Origin: an uncultured Lachnospiraceae bacterium
GTDB lineage: Bacteria; Bacillota; Clostridia; Lachnospirales; Lachnospiraceae
Assembly (NCBI GenBank): GCA_947626415.1
Contig: CANQSA010000009.1
Coordinates: forward strand, 29,935 to 93,934
Direction of reading: 5' to 3'
Length of the DNA: 64,000 bases
Shown here: piece after piece, positions 19,301 to 27,055 of the stretch
How the letters are laid out: every line of letters begins with the position of its first letter
How positions within the stretch are numbered: position 1 is the first letter of the stretch
Made by a program: the position numbers and the translations under genes
The notes under the pieces: model-generated
Databases searched by the model: none
What the model was told of the DNA's origin: nothing
The model's input: only the letters and a program-made list of their open reading frames with translations

Positions 19301-20225
19301 CGGCGAGATGACCTGGCTGCTGCAGGATCTGGTGAGCAACAAGTATCAAAATCCTGAGCGGCAGATATGGGGGCAGAAGCTGAGCGGCGCGGATGCAGAC
19401 GTCTGGCCGCAGCTCAGTGCAACGGCGCCGATCGTATACAGAGTGGAATATCCGGCGCCGGACGGGACAACCGAAGTGCTCTTTATGAACGCCGGATCGA
19501 TCTCAACGGAACCGGGCGGCTTGTTTCCGCAAAAAGAAGGGTATGAACCTTCTGTCTATGCAGTAGCGGAAGACGGTACGCTGACGGAGTGGGACGGTCA
19601 GGTAAGCAAGGATATGAAACTGCAGTACAAGCCGATCTCCTATACGATCACATACGACGTGGACGGCGGAAAAGCAGGGGACAATCCGGAGACCTATACA
19701 GTGGAGACCGAAGATTTCACACTGAAAAATCCGACCAAAGACGGCTATACGTTTACCGGCTGGAGCGGTACCGGTCTGACCGGTGAAAAGAATCTGGAGG
19801 TTGTGATCAAACAGGGTACAACCGGCGAGCTGCAGTTTACGGCACACTTTGAGAAAAACAGTGAACCTGAGACGACCGTGCCGGGAGGCGAGGGAGAAAG
19901 CAAGGAGCCTGAGTCGACCGTACCGGGAGGCGAGGGAGAAAGCAAAGAACCGGAGTCAACCGTACCGGGAGACGAGGGAGAAAGCAAAGAGCCTGAGTCG
20001 ACTGCACCGGGAGACGAGGGAGAAAGCAAAGAGCCGGAGTCGACTGCACCGGAAGGCGAAGGACAGAATCATGAGTCCCAGACAACCGCACCGGAACCGG
20101 GGAATGGAAGTACAACAAATACGCCGGGCACCGGTGATAAATCCGATCTGCTTATCTGGGGATTCGTAATCCTTCTGGCAGGCGCGGGAACGGTGGTCTG
20201 CGTTAGAAAACGGCGGGTTGATTAA
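16389..20225 (+). CDS. Large secreted GLUG-repeat surface protein with wall-anchor-like tail
   Basis: A 1278-residue extracellular protein. Residues 1-36 form a signal peptide (basic start, long hydrophobic core, APAWGD cleavage area). Two homologous modules of about 490 residues follow (16530-17997 and 17998-19490), each starting with a GTEDxPYQI motif and ELYWFAGWTNGTL, then many GGIVGYN/GGIAG turns of the GLUG type that predict a beta-solenoid. After them comes one InlB B-type/Listeria-Bacteroides repeat (about 1085-1157; ITYDVDGG, FTGWSG), a 14-residue EPESTVPGGEGESK tandem repeat, a TPGTGD sorting-like motif at 1245-1250, a hydrophobic helix and a KRRVD tail. Likely wall-linked adhesin or scaffold; sortase recognition of the variant motif is inference. 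Confidence 0.88.
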   Translation: MKKFFNLEHSARRMPILVLGLCMVFTLLFSAAPAWGDSAAITPTAPKGAGTEDNPYQIGSAAELYWFAGWTNGTLEEAEETPHPETYAQLTADIDLSGSTWTPICNDSDYAYQAVFDGQDNTISGLTASGGLFGYVGSDGSVEDVTLSKAVVKGSGYASLGILANRNDGDIVGCTVEGELSTSTRGSTSGIGGIAGANTGVILACEFSGQVTGSINSVGGIVGYNGKDKYTGEVMYCANRGTVSGWRNKDGTYMGNYVGGIVGRNGQGDTTIMGCMNYGNVIGGVYVGGIAGISDNIGISDNTGDGTLPIKMIVGCMNYGTVTAEYPGNLIGGIVGYAKEGNIVYACGNEGDVIGRGLNLLNGDPVQAGGVAGSLENAIILSCYNQGSIDGGTQTGAGGIAGQCVGDTMIGDCYNVGPVTGAKGGTGAIAGTAEKINRILEDYYLAENGIAGVGNQASDAAIAKTKEAFASGEVTWLLAHGSQDGSIARDIWRQKLTGETAQTWPQFLLNEKTPVYRIEYTDADGNSVVHFMNAPEGEGTEDAPYQISNADELYWFAGWTNGTLAGTEETPDPEAYAILTDDIDLTGRTWEPICIEGSTESTRYQGVFDGQAHTITRLTSQNKQGGLFGWIGENGTVKNLQLVDADVSGSQSASDGFVGTVANKNYGLIEACTVLDSKVTADAESSAGAGGIAGANFGTVQDCSFDFSSGKDASAALVTGSSHLGGIVGVNGGLMGSGPDSAPAKAVVDHCKNTGTVTGPTLSDGIRHSGDYIGGIVGYNAEGGLQIIACGNYGPVTGGSYVGGIAGYSGPAWESDSGETTYNMINSCYNAGAVQADSGHGGGIVGAARKDNTIIYCGNEGPVSGNGDKLGGIAGSLETTNIAACYNQAQVDGETRMHVGGIAGFCTGDSVIGVSYNVGDVIGAKGSTGAIAGTVDRAEYIYDNYYLKGIAGIGNAENDNIFPKTRDAFTSGEMTWLLQDLVSNKYQNPERQIWGQKLSGADADVWPQLSATAPIVYRVEYPAPDGTTEVLFMNAGSISTEPGGLFPQKEGYEPSVYAVAEDGTLTEWDGQVSKDMKLQYKPISYTITYDVDGGKAGDNPETYTVETEDFTLKNPTKDGYTFTGWSGTGLTGEKNLEVVIKQGTTGELQFTAHFEKNSEPETTVPGGEGESKEPESTVPGGEGESKEPESTVPGDEGESKEPESTAPGDEGESKEPESTAPEGEGQNHESQTTAPEPGNGSTTNTPGTGDKSDLLIWGFVILLAGAGTVVCVRKRRVD
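17262..17297 (+). repeat. 18-bp tandem duplication within the surface-protein gene
   Basis: Two adjacent copies of GGTATCAGTGACAACAYC add six residues (GISDNI/T) in frame. It looks like a recent slippage event. Confidence 0.7.
19863..20072 (+). repeat. 42-bp tandem repeats encoding EPES(T)VPGGEGESK
   Basis: Five 14-residue units, with a sixth decayed one up to about 20100, form an acidic Pro/Glu/Ser-rich stalk between the repeat domains and the wall anchor. Near-identity of neighbouring units suggests length variation between strains. Confidence 0.85.
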
Positions 20226-20252
20226 TTGTATCTCATGATATGACAGCAAGAG

Positions 20253-20298
20253 AAAAGCCTCTGATCCATTGACAGTATGTCATGGATCAGAGGCTTTT
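20253..20298. terminator. Bidirectional terminator between convergent genes
   Basis: A perfect 17-bp stem, AAAAGCCTCTGATCCAT with ATGGATCAGAGGCTTTT, and a 12-base loop. A and T tracts at the stem base suit termination on both strands. Confidence 0.85.
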
Positions 20299-20307
20299 GC
20301 TGCGGGT

Positions 20308-20676
20308 TTAATTGTCGTCATCCTCGTCCCCGAAGTAGAGATCGATCCCTTCTTCTTCGGCTTCAATGGAATCCAGAAATTCTTCAAACGCGTCTACGAC
20401 GATTTCATATTCTTCATCGCTTTCGATCACATCCAGAATGGGCTGCGGTTCCGGTTCGTCTGTTTCAGAGTAGCGGTACAGATAAGGCTCGCCCTCTCCG
20501 CTTTCTGCTTCTTCTGCGGGCAAAAGCGCGATGTAGTCCCGGCCGTCCGCTTCAAAGAAACCGATCACAATGCATTCTTCTTCGGTTCCGTCATCCAGAT
20601 AAAGGGTGATATAGTAGGGATCTTCTTCGTGCTCGTGGTCACAGCCGCAATTATGGTCATGTGTATGGTCGTGCAT
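20308..20676 (-). CDS. DUF1292 domain protein with His-rich N-terminus
   Basis: A 122-residue acidic protein. It starts MHDHTHDHNCGCDHEHEED, a metal-binding-looking His/Cys stretch, followed by the DUF1292 core (YYITLYLDDGTEEECIVIG, YIALLP) and a Glu/Asp-rich tail. The family is widespread in Firmicutes and of unknown function. ATG 20676 follows AAAGGACGG; a longer upstream frame would run through the promoter. The His-rich start is unusual for the family and might bind zinc or nickel. Confidence 0.85.
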   Translation of the reverse strand: MHDHTHDHNCGCDHEHEEDPYYITLYLDDGTEEECIVIGFFEADGRDYIALLPAEEAESGEGEPYLYRYSETDEPEPQPILDVIESDEEYEIVVDAFEEFLDSIEAEEEGIDLYFGDEDDDN

Positions 20677-20707
20677 GGCGTATTCCGTCCTTTCTCTGTT
20701 TTTCCTT

Positions 20708-20736
20708 ACTGTAACAGATGTTGAAAGAAAATGCAA
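20708..20736 (-). promoter_or_regulatory. Promoter for the DUF1292 gene
   Basis: On the minus strand, TTGCAT (20731-20736) and TACAGT (20708-20713) with a 17-base spacer, 32 bases before the start codon. Confidence 0.55.
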
Positions 20737-20764
20737 CCGCTCCGGTAAGATTTCCGGACAGGTC

Positions 20765-21286
20765 CTAATATTCAATGCCTTCTCTGGCCGTAAGCCCTCT
20801 GTCATACGGGTGCCTGCGGTTTTGTATCTCGGAAATATAGTCTGCCAGTGCCAGAAATTCCGGCTTCGGATCGCGGCCTGTCAGGATCACTTCCAGAGAT
20901 GCCGGCCTGTTTTTTAAAAATTCCAAAACAGGATCGGACGGAACCAGATTCAGACTGCAGGCGTCCAGGATCTCGTCCAGGAGCAATACCTGATAGGAAC
21001 CGGTTTTGGCAGCCGCGACCGTGTCCGCAAACATCCGGGTATAATAAGCGGTAGCCTCTTGTTTTTCGGCTTCTGTCATATGGAAAACAAATCCGAATTC
21101 CGTTTCGTTTGGCATCAGCGTAATCTGCGGAAGCTGTGCCAGGGCGGTCAGTTCTCCGGACTGGTTGTCTTTTAAAAACCGGGCGATCAGAACCCGCTGC
21201 CCGTGTCCGGCGGCACGGACTGCCAGCCCGATGGCAGCAGAAGTTTTTCCTTTTCCGTTTCCCGTATAAATATGAATACAATGCAT
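20765..21286 (-). CDS. Corrinoid adenosyltransferase-like ATPase (CobO/BtuR family)
   Basis: A 173-residue P-loop protein with GNGKGKTSAA at residues 9-18, the signature of CobA/CobO/BtuR enzymes that transfer adenosyl from ATP to cob(I)alamin. Further family features are LLLDEI in the middle and LTGRDPKPEF near the C-terminus. ATG 21286 follows GGAAAGGATC. No other cobalamin gene or cobalamin riboswitch is nearby, so it may serve salvage. It is divergent from the GH13 gene and has its own promoter. Confidence 0.88.
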   Translation of the reverse strand: MHCIHIYTGNGKGKTSAAIGLAVRAAGHGQRVLIARFLKDNQSGELTALAQLPQITLMPNETEFGFVFHMTEAEKQEATAYYTRMFADTVAAAKTGSYQVLLLDEILDACSLNLVPSDPVLEFLKNRPASLEVILTGRDPKPEFLALADYISEIQNRRHPYDRGLTAREGIEY

Positions 21287-21334
21287 GGCAGATCCTTTCC
21301 GGCGCGGAAGGTTTCCCCGCCCTGTTTGTCTATA

Positions 21335-21363
21335 GTTATACAATAATGGACAGATTTAATCAA
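21335..21363 (-). promoter_or_regulatory. Promoter for the corrinoid adenosyltransferase-like gene
   Basis: On the minus strand, TTGATT (21358-21363) and TATAAC (21335-21340), spacer 17. Confidence 0.65.
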
Positions 21364-21391
21364 TCCCAACTCTGCTTTCCCAATAAACTAT

Positions 21392-21420
21392 TTTACAGAA
21401 TTCCGGGAATATGCTAAAAT
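21392..21420 (+). promoter_or_regulatory. Promoter for the GH13-folate operon
   Basis: TTTACA at 21392-21397 and TAAAAT at 21415-21420 with a 17-base spacer, followed by an AGGAGG site and ATG 21453. Confidence 0.7.
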
Positions 21421-21452
21421 AAGACAGACTATTACAGCAGGAGGACAGCTTT

Positions 21453-22691
21453 ATGTGGGCTTATAACAGTGTTTTTTATCAGATCTATCCGCTTGGATTC
21501 TGTGGGGCGCCGAAGGAAAATGACGGCGTGACTGTGCCGCGGATCCGGAAGGTGATGGAGTGGTCAGATTATTTACAGGAACTGGGGATTGACGCTGTGT
21601 TGTTCAATCCGATCTTTGAATCCGACCGGCACGGATATGATACAAGAGATTACAGTAAGATTGACTGCAGACTGGGGACGAACGCGGATTTCGCGGATGT
21701 GTGCGCCGATCTGCATAAAAAGGGAATTCGCGTCGTATTGGACGGGGTGTTCAACCATGTGGGACGCGGATTTTTCGGATTTCAGGATGTGATCCGGAAC
21801 CGGGAACAGTCGCCTTACCGGGACTGGTTCCAAATCGACTTCGGCGGGAATTCCAACTATAACGACGGATTTTGGTACGAGGGTTGGGAAGGCCATTATG
21901 AACTGGTAAAACTGAATCTTCGCAATCCGGCGGCAGCAGATTATCTGCTGGAGCGGGTCGGCCAATGGATCGATGAGTTTGACATCGACGGGATCCGGCT
22001 GGATGTGGCCTATCTGGTGGACCGGGAGTTCATGCGCCGTCTGCGCTGCTTCTGTCAGGAGAGAAAACCGGAGATCGTATTGATCGGGGAAGTGCTGTTT
22101 GGGGATTACAATCAGATCGTCAATGATGAGATGCTGCACAGCTGTACGAACTATGAATGTTACAAGGGTCTGTATTCCAGCTTTAATTCTATGAATTTAT
22201 TTGAAATCGCGCATTCTCTGCAGCGGCAGTACGGCTCGGAACCGTGGTGTCTCTACCGGGGCAAACATCTGCTCAGCTTTGTGGATAACCATGACGTAAG
22301 CCGGGTAGCGAGCATTTTGACGGATCAGAATCATTTAAAACCGATCTATGCGCTGTTATTTTCCATGCCCGGGATTCCGTGTCTGTATTACGGCAGCGAA
22401 TGGGGCGCATTGGGAGACAAATCCCAGGGAGACGACGCGCTTCGCCCCTGTTTTGAAAAACCGACGCCGAATGCGCTGACAGACTATATCCGGGAGTGGA
22501 TCCGGCTGTATCACAATACGCCGGCGCTGCAGATGGGAGATTATAAGAATGTAAAGATCGGAAATAAGCAGCTGCTGCTGGAACGCACCTATGAAGGAAA
22601 ATCCGTCAGGGTGGCAGTCAACGCGGAAAATGTGCCCTGTGAATTTGAGGGGATCGCATTGCAGCCGTATGAGGTAAAAGTATTGGAGTAG
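21453..22691 (+). CDS. GH13 alpha-amylase family glycosidase
   Basis: A 412-residue cytoplasmic (no signal peptide) alpha-glucan hydrolase. The (beta/alpha)8 motifs are visible: DGVFNHVG (region I), GIRLDVA with nucleophile D184, LIGEVLF with acid/base E213, and FVDNHD with the third acid D281. It begins straight at the catalytic barrel and has only a short C-terminal beta domain, so it lacks the N-domain of neopullulanase/cyclomaltodextrinase. It probably acts on maltodextrins. The gene heads a run that continues into folate synthesis, an unexpected pairing. Confidence 0.9.
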   Translation: MWAYNSVFYQIYPLGFCGAPKENDGVTVPRIRKVMEWSDYLQELGIDAVLFNPIFESDRHGYDTRDYSKIDCRLGTNADFADVCADLHKKGIRVVLDGVFNHVGRGFFGFQDVIRNREQSPYRDWFQIDFGGNSNYNDGFWYEGWEGHYELVKLNLRNPAAADYLLERVGQWIDEFDIDGIRLDVAYLVDREFMRRLRCFCQERKPEIVLIGEVLFGDYNQIVNDEMLHSCTNYECYKGLYSSFNSMNLFEIAHSLQRQYGSEPWCLYRGKHLLSFVDNHDVSRVASILTDQNHLKPIYALLFSMPGIPCLYYGSEWGALGDKSQGDDALRPCFEKPTPNALTDYIREWIRLYHNTPALQMGDYKNVKIGNKQLLLERTYEGKSVRVAVNAENVPCEFEGIALQPYEVKVLE

Positions 22692-22692
22692 G

Positions 22693-22702
22693 CGCTCCGG
22701 AA
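22693..22702 (+). repeat. CGCTCCGGAA intergenic element copy
   Basis: It begins directly after the TAG stop of the GH13 gene, as at 1066 and 24179, and leads into the GGAATGGGG that would serve as ribosome site for a GTG start at 22714. Confidence 0.45.
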
Positions 22703-22713
22703 TGGGGATCGGC

Positions 22714-24177
22714 GTGAATTATCAGGAAGCATACGAATACATACAGAATATAGAAAAACAGGGGTCCGTGCTGGGATTGGAACTGATCCGGCGACTGCTT
22801 TTGCGGCTGAACGATCCCCAGAACCGACTGCCGATCGTTCATGTGGCGGGAACAAACGGGAAAGGCTCTACGATCGCATTTCTGGATTCGATTTTACAGA
22901 GCGCCGGTTACCGGGTAGGACGCTATATTTCCCCTACGGTATTCGGATATCTGGAGCGCTTTCAGATTAACGGGAAATGGATGCCGGAGGCAAGATTCGC
23001 GGAACTGATGACCAGGATCGCGCCGGTGGCAGAAGCAGTCAACGCGGCGTATGAAGAGGAGCATAGAAGTGACCGGAAAGACGGCTGTAAGGGGAATCCG
23101 ATTTTAACTGATGCATGCAGGGACGGGGAACCTGTGATCCGGGACGCGGTATCAGTCGGACCGCATACAGGACTGACCGCTTATGAGATCGAAACCGCAG
23201 TGGCTTTTTTTTATTTTTTAGAGGAGCGCTGCGATATTGTGCTGTTGGAAACCGGACTGGGCGGCCGGGACGACGCGACCAATGCGGCGGATCGGGTTCT
23301 GTGCAGCGTATTGACGGCAATCAGTCTGGATCATACGCGCATTCTGGGAAGTACAGTGGCGCAGATTGCTTCTGTAAAAGCGGGGATCATCAAACCGGAT
23401 TGTCCGGTGGTGGTAAGCGGAGAAAACCGATATGCGCCGGAAACCGGCTGCGGATCGGAAGCGGGTCCGGAATCGGAAACAGCGCTTTCCGTGATCGAAG
23501 CCTATGCGAAAAGACAGCATGCGCCGGTCACAGTAACGGCGCCGGAACGGGTCCGAGATTACAGCGGCAGTCCGGAAAAACAGGTATTTTCCTATGAAAC
23601 GGCGGCCGGTAATTTTTACGAAGGATTACAGCTTTCCGTGAACGGGAAATTTCAGGTAAATAATTGCGTCAATGCGCTGGAAGTGATTGAAATTCTGCGT
23701 AAAAAAGGGTACAATATTTCTAATGAAACAATTATGACAGGCGTGCGCCGGACAAGCTGGAGCGGAAGATTGGAACGGCTTGGCGGAAGCCCGGAATTTT
23801 ATCTGGACGGCGCGCATAACCCCGGCGCGATCCGGGTTTTGCGGCAGTTTATCAGGCGGTATTATGGAACCCACAGACTGGTATTTATCATCGGCGTGCT
23901 GGCAGATAAGGATTATGGCGCGATGCTGAAATCGATCACCGATCTGGCAGACTGCGTGATCGCGACAGAACCGCCGGTGAAAAGAAGACTGCCGGCAAAG
24001 AAGCTGGCAGAGCAGATCCGGCAGCGGCATTCCTGTGTATTAGAGACAGGATCCTGCCGGGAAGCAGTTGCACTTGCGCTGCGGGAAGCAGGCAGAGAAG
24101 GCGTGATCTTTGCGTTTGGTTCCCTGTACGCGTTGGGAGAGATCAAAGGAGAATGGGAGCGCAGACACCTCGTGTAA
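22714..24177 (+). CDS. folC: Folylpolyglutamate/dihydrofolate synthase
   Basis: A Mur-ligase-type ATPase of 487 residues that adds glutamate to dihydropteroate or folates. The P-loop is HVAGTNGKGST, followed by ISPTVFGYLERFQING; the later LLETGLGGRDDATN and LDGAHNPGA motifs are diagnostic. I chose GTG 22714 because translation then opens MNYQEAYEYI, like its relatives, and GGAATGGGG sits at proper spacing; ATG 22702 is the alternative with no clear ribosome site. Residues about 105-140 form an insert rich in charged residues. The next gene is folP. Confidence 0.92.
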   Translation: MNYQEAYEYIQNIEKQGSVLGLELIRRLLLRLNDPQNRLPIVHVAGTNGKGSTIAFLDSILQSAGYRVGRYISPTVFGYLERFQINGKWMPEARFAELMTRIAPVAEAVNAAYEEEHRSDRKDGCKGNPILTDACRDGEPVIRDAVSVGPHTGLTAYEIETAVAFFYFLEERCDIVLLETGLGGRDDATNAADRVLCSVLTAISLDHTRILGSTVAQIASVKAGIIKPDCPVVVSGENRYAPETGCGSEAGPESETALSVIEAYAKRQHAPVTVTAPERVRDYSGSPEKQVFSYETAAGNFYEGLQLSVNGKFQVNNCVNALEVIEILRKKGYNISNETIMTGVRRTSWSGRLERLGGSPEFYLDGAHNPGAIRVLRQFIRRYYGTHRLVFIIGVLADKDYGAMLKSITDLADCVIATEPPVKRRLPAKKLAEQIRQRHSCVLETGSCREAVALALREAGREGVIFAFGSLYALGEIKGEWERRHLV

Positions 24178-24178
24178 A

Positions 24179-24193
24179 CGCTCCGGGAAGGAG
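24179..24193 (+). repeat. CGCTCCGGGAAGGAG intergenic element with ribosome site
   Basis: It starts two bases after the folC TAA (GTGTAAACGC) and provides the ribosome site of folP. Confidence 0.5.
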
Positions 24194-24199
24194 AGACGG

Positions 24200-25006
24200 A
24201 TGATTATCGGTGACAAAATGTTTGATACGACCAAGGAAGCCTATGTAATGGGTGTGTTGAATGTGACTCCGGATTCATTTTCGGACGGCGGACGGTACAA
24301 CAATTATGACAGCGCAATGCAGCATGTAGAGCAGATGATCGCGGAGGGAGCGGCAATCATTGACGTGGGCGGAGAATCTACCCGTCCCGGTTATACCCTG
24401 ATCTCCAGCCAGGAGGAGATCCATCGGATCGTGCCCATCATCGAAGGAATTCGGAAGAACTTTGATACTGTCATTGCGGTCGATACCTATAAAAATGATG
24501 TAGCGGAGGCGGCGATTGTTGCCGGCGCGGATATGGTCAATGATATCTGGGGACTGCGCTATAACGGAAAGATGCCTAAGGTACTGGCACAGTACGATGT
24601 GGCCTGCTGTCTGATGCAGAACCGGACAACGCCTGTGTATTTTAATTTCCTGGAGGAGGTCGTACAGGACCTGCAGGAAAGCGTGGATCTGGCGATCAAG
24701 TCCGGCATCAGCCGCGATAAGATCTGTCTGGATCCGGGCGTCGGCTTCGGCAAGACATATCAGATGAACTTAAAGATCCTGAATCATCTGGATCGGATCC
24801 GGGATATGGGGTATCCGGTACTGTTAGGTACATCGAGAAAATCTGTGATCGGTCTGACGCTGGGCGCAGATACGAATCAGCGGCTGGAAGGAACCATCGC
24901 GACGACCGTACTGGGATATCTGCAGGGCTGCAGAATCTTCCGGGTCCATGATGTGAAGGAAAATATCCGTGCGCTTCGGATGACGGAAGCAATCTTAAAT
25001 TCATAA
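24200..25006 (+). CDS. folP: Dihydropteroate synthase
   Basis: A 268-residue TIM-barrel enzyme that joins p-aminobenzoate with the pterin diphosphate, the target of sulfonamides. MGVLNVTPDSFSDGG (about 15-29), DVGGESTRPG and DPGVGFGKT are the family motifs. ATG 24200 is set by the GGAAGGAG site. It lies between folC and a fused folBK, so three successive steps of the pathway sit in one operon. Confidence 0.96.
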   Translation: MIIGDKMFDTTKEAYVMGVLNVTPDSFSDGGRYNNYDSAMQHVEQMIAEGAAIIDVGGESTRPGYTLISSQEEIHRIVPIIEGIRKNFDTVIAVDTYKNDVAEAAIVAGADMVNDIWGLRYNGKMPKVLAQYDVACCLMQNRTTPVYFNFLEEVVQDLQESVDLAIKSGISRDKICLDPGVGFGKTYQMNLKILNHLDRIRDMGYPVLLGTSRKSVIGLTLGADTNQRLEGTIATTVLGYLQGCRIFRVHDVKENIRALRMTEAILNS

Positions 25007-25037
25007 TACATACAAAGGAACAAAGGAGGCGGCGCCT

Positions 25038-25892
25038 ATGGGAGCAATCAGAATCAAAGGTTTGGAAGTATTTGGACACCACGGCATATTTAAGGAGGAA
25101 AATATGCTGGGACAGAAATTTATCGTCGACGCGGATCTGCATCTGGATGTGCGGAAAGCAGCGAAGAAAGATGAGATCACGGAATCGGTTCACTATGGGG
25201 AGATCTGTGATTTTATCTGTGAATTTATGCAGAAAAACACCTTTAAACTGTTGGAGACCGTAGCGGATAAGCTGGCAGCCGCCCTGCTTATGGAATATGA
25301 TCTGCTCTGGTGGGTGGATCTGGAAGTGAAAAAACCGTTTGCGCCGATCCCCCATTCGTTTGATACGATCTCGGTCCGTGCGAACCGGCGGTGGCACAAG
25401 TGTTATATCGCGCTGGGCTCCAATATGGGAGACCGGGAGAATTATCTGAACGACGCCATTGCCCGGATGGAGGGCAATTCTTACTGCCGGGTCGGAAAAG
25501 TTTCGGATTTCTTTAATACGAAGCCGGAGGGACCGGTAGAGCAGGAAGATTTTCTGAACGGCTGTATAGAACTGACTACCATGTACGATCCCTATGAGCT
25601 GCTGCATTTTATGCATAAGCTGGAAAATGAGGCGAAACGGGAACGGAAGATTTTCTGGGGTCCCCGGACGCTGGATCTGGATATTCTGTTTTATGATAAT
25701 AATGTACAGGCAGACGACCGGCTGATCCTGCCGCATCCGCGTATGCATAAGCGGGCCTTCGTATTGGACCCGATGATGCAGATCGCGCCTTACGCAGTGC
25801 ATCCGGTTTATCATAAGACGATTGAAGACCTGTATCATGAACTGCCGGAGAGCGCGCATTATCAGCCTGTGGAATCAGAAGACGAGGAATAG
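25038..25892 (+). CDS. folBK: Fused dihydroneopterin aldolase / HPPK
   Basis: A 284-residue bifunctional folate enzyme. Residues 1-120 are a FolB-like aldolase (GLEVFGHHGIFKEE with the Tyr/His-type active region, and LLETVADKLA). From about 127 the FolK kinase begins with YIALGSNMGDRENYL and has GPRTLDLDILFY and LPHPRMHKRAFVL. The fusion channels dihydroneopterin to the pyrophosphorylated pterin used by FolP upstream. An AGGAGG site precedes the start. GTP cyclohydrolase (folE) is not in the window. Confidence 0.95.
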   Translation: MGAIRIKGLEVFGHHGIFKEENMLGQKFIVDADLHLDVRKAAKKDEITESVHYGEICDFICEFMQKNTFKLLETVADKLAAALLMEYDLLWWVDLEVKKPFAPIPHSFDTISVRANRRWHKCYIALGSNMGDRENYLNDAIARMEGNSYCRVGKVSDFFNTKPEGPVEQEDFLNGCIELTTMYDPYELLHFMHKLENEAKRERKIFWGPRTLDLDILFYDNNVQADDRLILPHPRMHKRAFVLDPMMQIAPYAVHPVYHKTIEDLYHELPESAHYQPVESEDEE

Positions 25893-25895
25893 AGC

Positions 25896-27026
25896 ATGTT
25901 GGATTTAGGTAAAATCAGAGACGAAATTGACGAAATCGATTCCCAGATTGTAGAACTGTTTGAATCCCGCATGGCAAAATGTGAGGAAGTGGCAGAATAT
26001 AAGATTTCCACAGGGAAACCGGTGCTGGATAAGCAGCGGGAAACGGAAAAGCTGGAAGCCCTGCGGAAAAAGGCGCACGGCACCTTTAATGAACACGCGG
26101 TGGCGGAAGTCTTTTCTCAGATGATGGCGATCAGCCGCAAACGGCAGTATCAGTTAATGGTCAGCCACGGAATTTTGCGGAAGCTGGATTTTAAGAAGGT
26201 GGATGCGCTGGAACTGAAAAACTGTAAAGTGGTGTATGCCGGCGTTCCGGGCGCTTATGCCCATGCGGCAATGCTTCAGTATTTCGGGGAAGACGTAGAC
26301 AATTATAATGTAAAGACGTTCCGCCAGATCGTGGAGGAAGTGGAAAAAGGAAATGCGGATTACGGCGTGCTGCCAATCGAGAATACCACAGCGGGCGCGG
26401 TAACGGATGCGTATGATTCGCTGCTGGAAGCGGATGTATTTATTGTGGGAGAAACAGAGATCCGCGTGAATCATGCCCTGCTGGGACTGCCGGGCGCGGA
26501 AATTTCCGATATCCGGACTGTGTATTCCCATCCGCAGGGACTGATGCAGAGCGCTCAGTTTCTGGAGACGCATCCGGAATGGAACCGAATCAGTACCTCC
26601 AATACGGCGCTGAGCGCCAAGACCGTGATCGAAATGCAGGATAAGTCCTGCGCAGCGATTGCCAGCGTAACGGCGGCAAAGATTTACGGACTGCAGATCC
26701 TGCAGGAGCATTTAAATGTGAGCGACACCAATACCACCCGTTTTCTGATCATCAGCAGACAGAACATTTACAGAAAAGACGCGAAGAAAACCTGTCTGTG
26801 TTTTGAAGCGGCGCATGAAAGCGGTTCCCTGTATGAGATGCTGGCGCATTTTATTTATAACGGCGTCAATATGTGTAAGATTGAATCCCGTCCGGTACCG
26901 CAGGAAAACTGGCACTACCGCTTTGTGGTAGAAGTGGAGGGGACCGTGGAGGAGACAGGCGTGGTCAACGCCGTGCAGGGACTGGGTTGTGAGGCGCGCA
27001 ATGTAAAGATCCTGGGCTGTTATTAA
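25896..27026 (+). CDS. pheA: Chorismate mutase / prephenate dehydratase (P-protein)
   Basis: A 376-residue bifunctional enzyme of phenylalanine synthesis. An AroQ-type helical mutase lies at 1-85 (LGKIRDEIDEIDSQIVELFESR). The dehydratase spans about 108-285 and includes the NTTRFLII motif. A C-terminal ACT domain (from about 297) has the ESRP-type phenylalanine-binding motif in CKIESRPVP, so feedback inhibition is expected. It begins three bases after folBK. No T-box or leader peptide precedes it, which suggests regulation mainly by feedback. Confidence 0.96.
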   Translation: MLDLGKIRDEIDEIDSQIVELFESRMAKCEEVAEYKISTGKPVLDKQRETEKLEALRKKAHGTFNEHAVAEVFSQMMAISRKRQYQLMVSHGILRKLDFKKVDALELKNCKVVYAGVPGAYAHAAMLQYFGEDVDNYNVKTFRQIVEEVEKGNADYGVLPIENTTAGAVTDAYDSLLEADVFIVGETEIRVNHALLGLPGAEISDIRTVYSHPQGLMQSAQFLETHPEWNRISTSNTALSAKTVIEMQDKSCAAIASVTAAKIYGLQILQEHLNVSDTNTTRFLIISRQNIYRKDAKKTCLCFEAAHESGSLYEMLAHFIYNGVNMCKIESRPVPQENWHYRFVVEVEGTVEETGVVNAVQGLGCEARNVKILGCY

Positions 27027-27055
27027 CGCGGATACGGAAAAGAGGTTGACGGAAT

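Noticed and set aside
17469..19349. Two long minus-strand frames opposite the GLUG-repeat gene
   Set aside because: They arise from the repetitive Gly/Ile codons of the surface protein and have no start signals or family motifs.
24708..25859. A long open frame on the minus strand over folP-folBK (about 380 codons)
   Set aside because: It lies wholly opposite clear folate genes, has no ribosome site and its translation is Arg/His/Pro-rich without any domain, as expected for an antisense shadow in GC-biased codons.
25880..25900. T-box or Phe leader peptide upstream of pheA
   Set aside because: Only three bases separate pheA from folBK.
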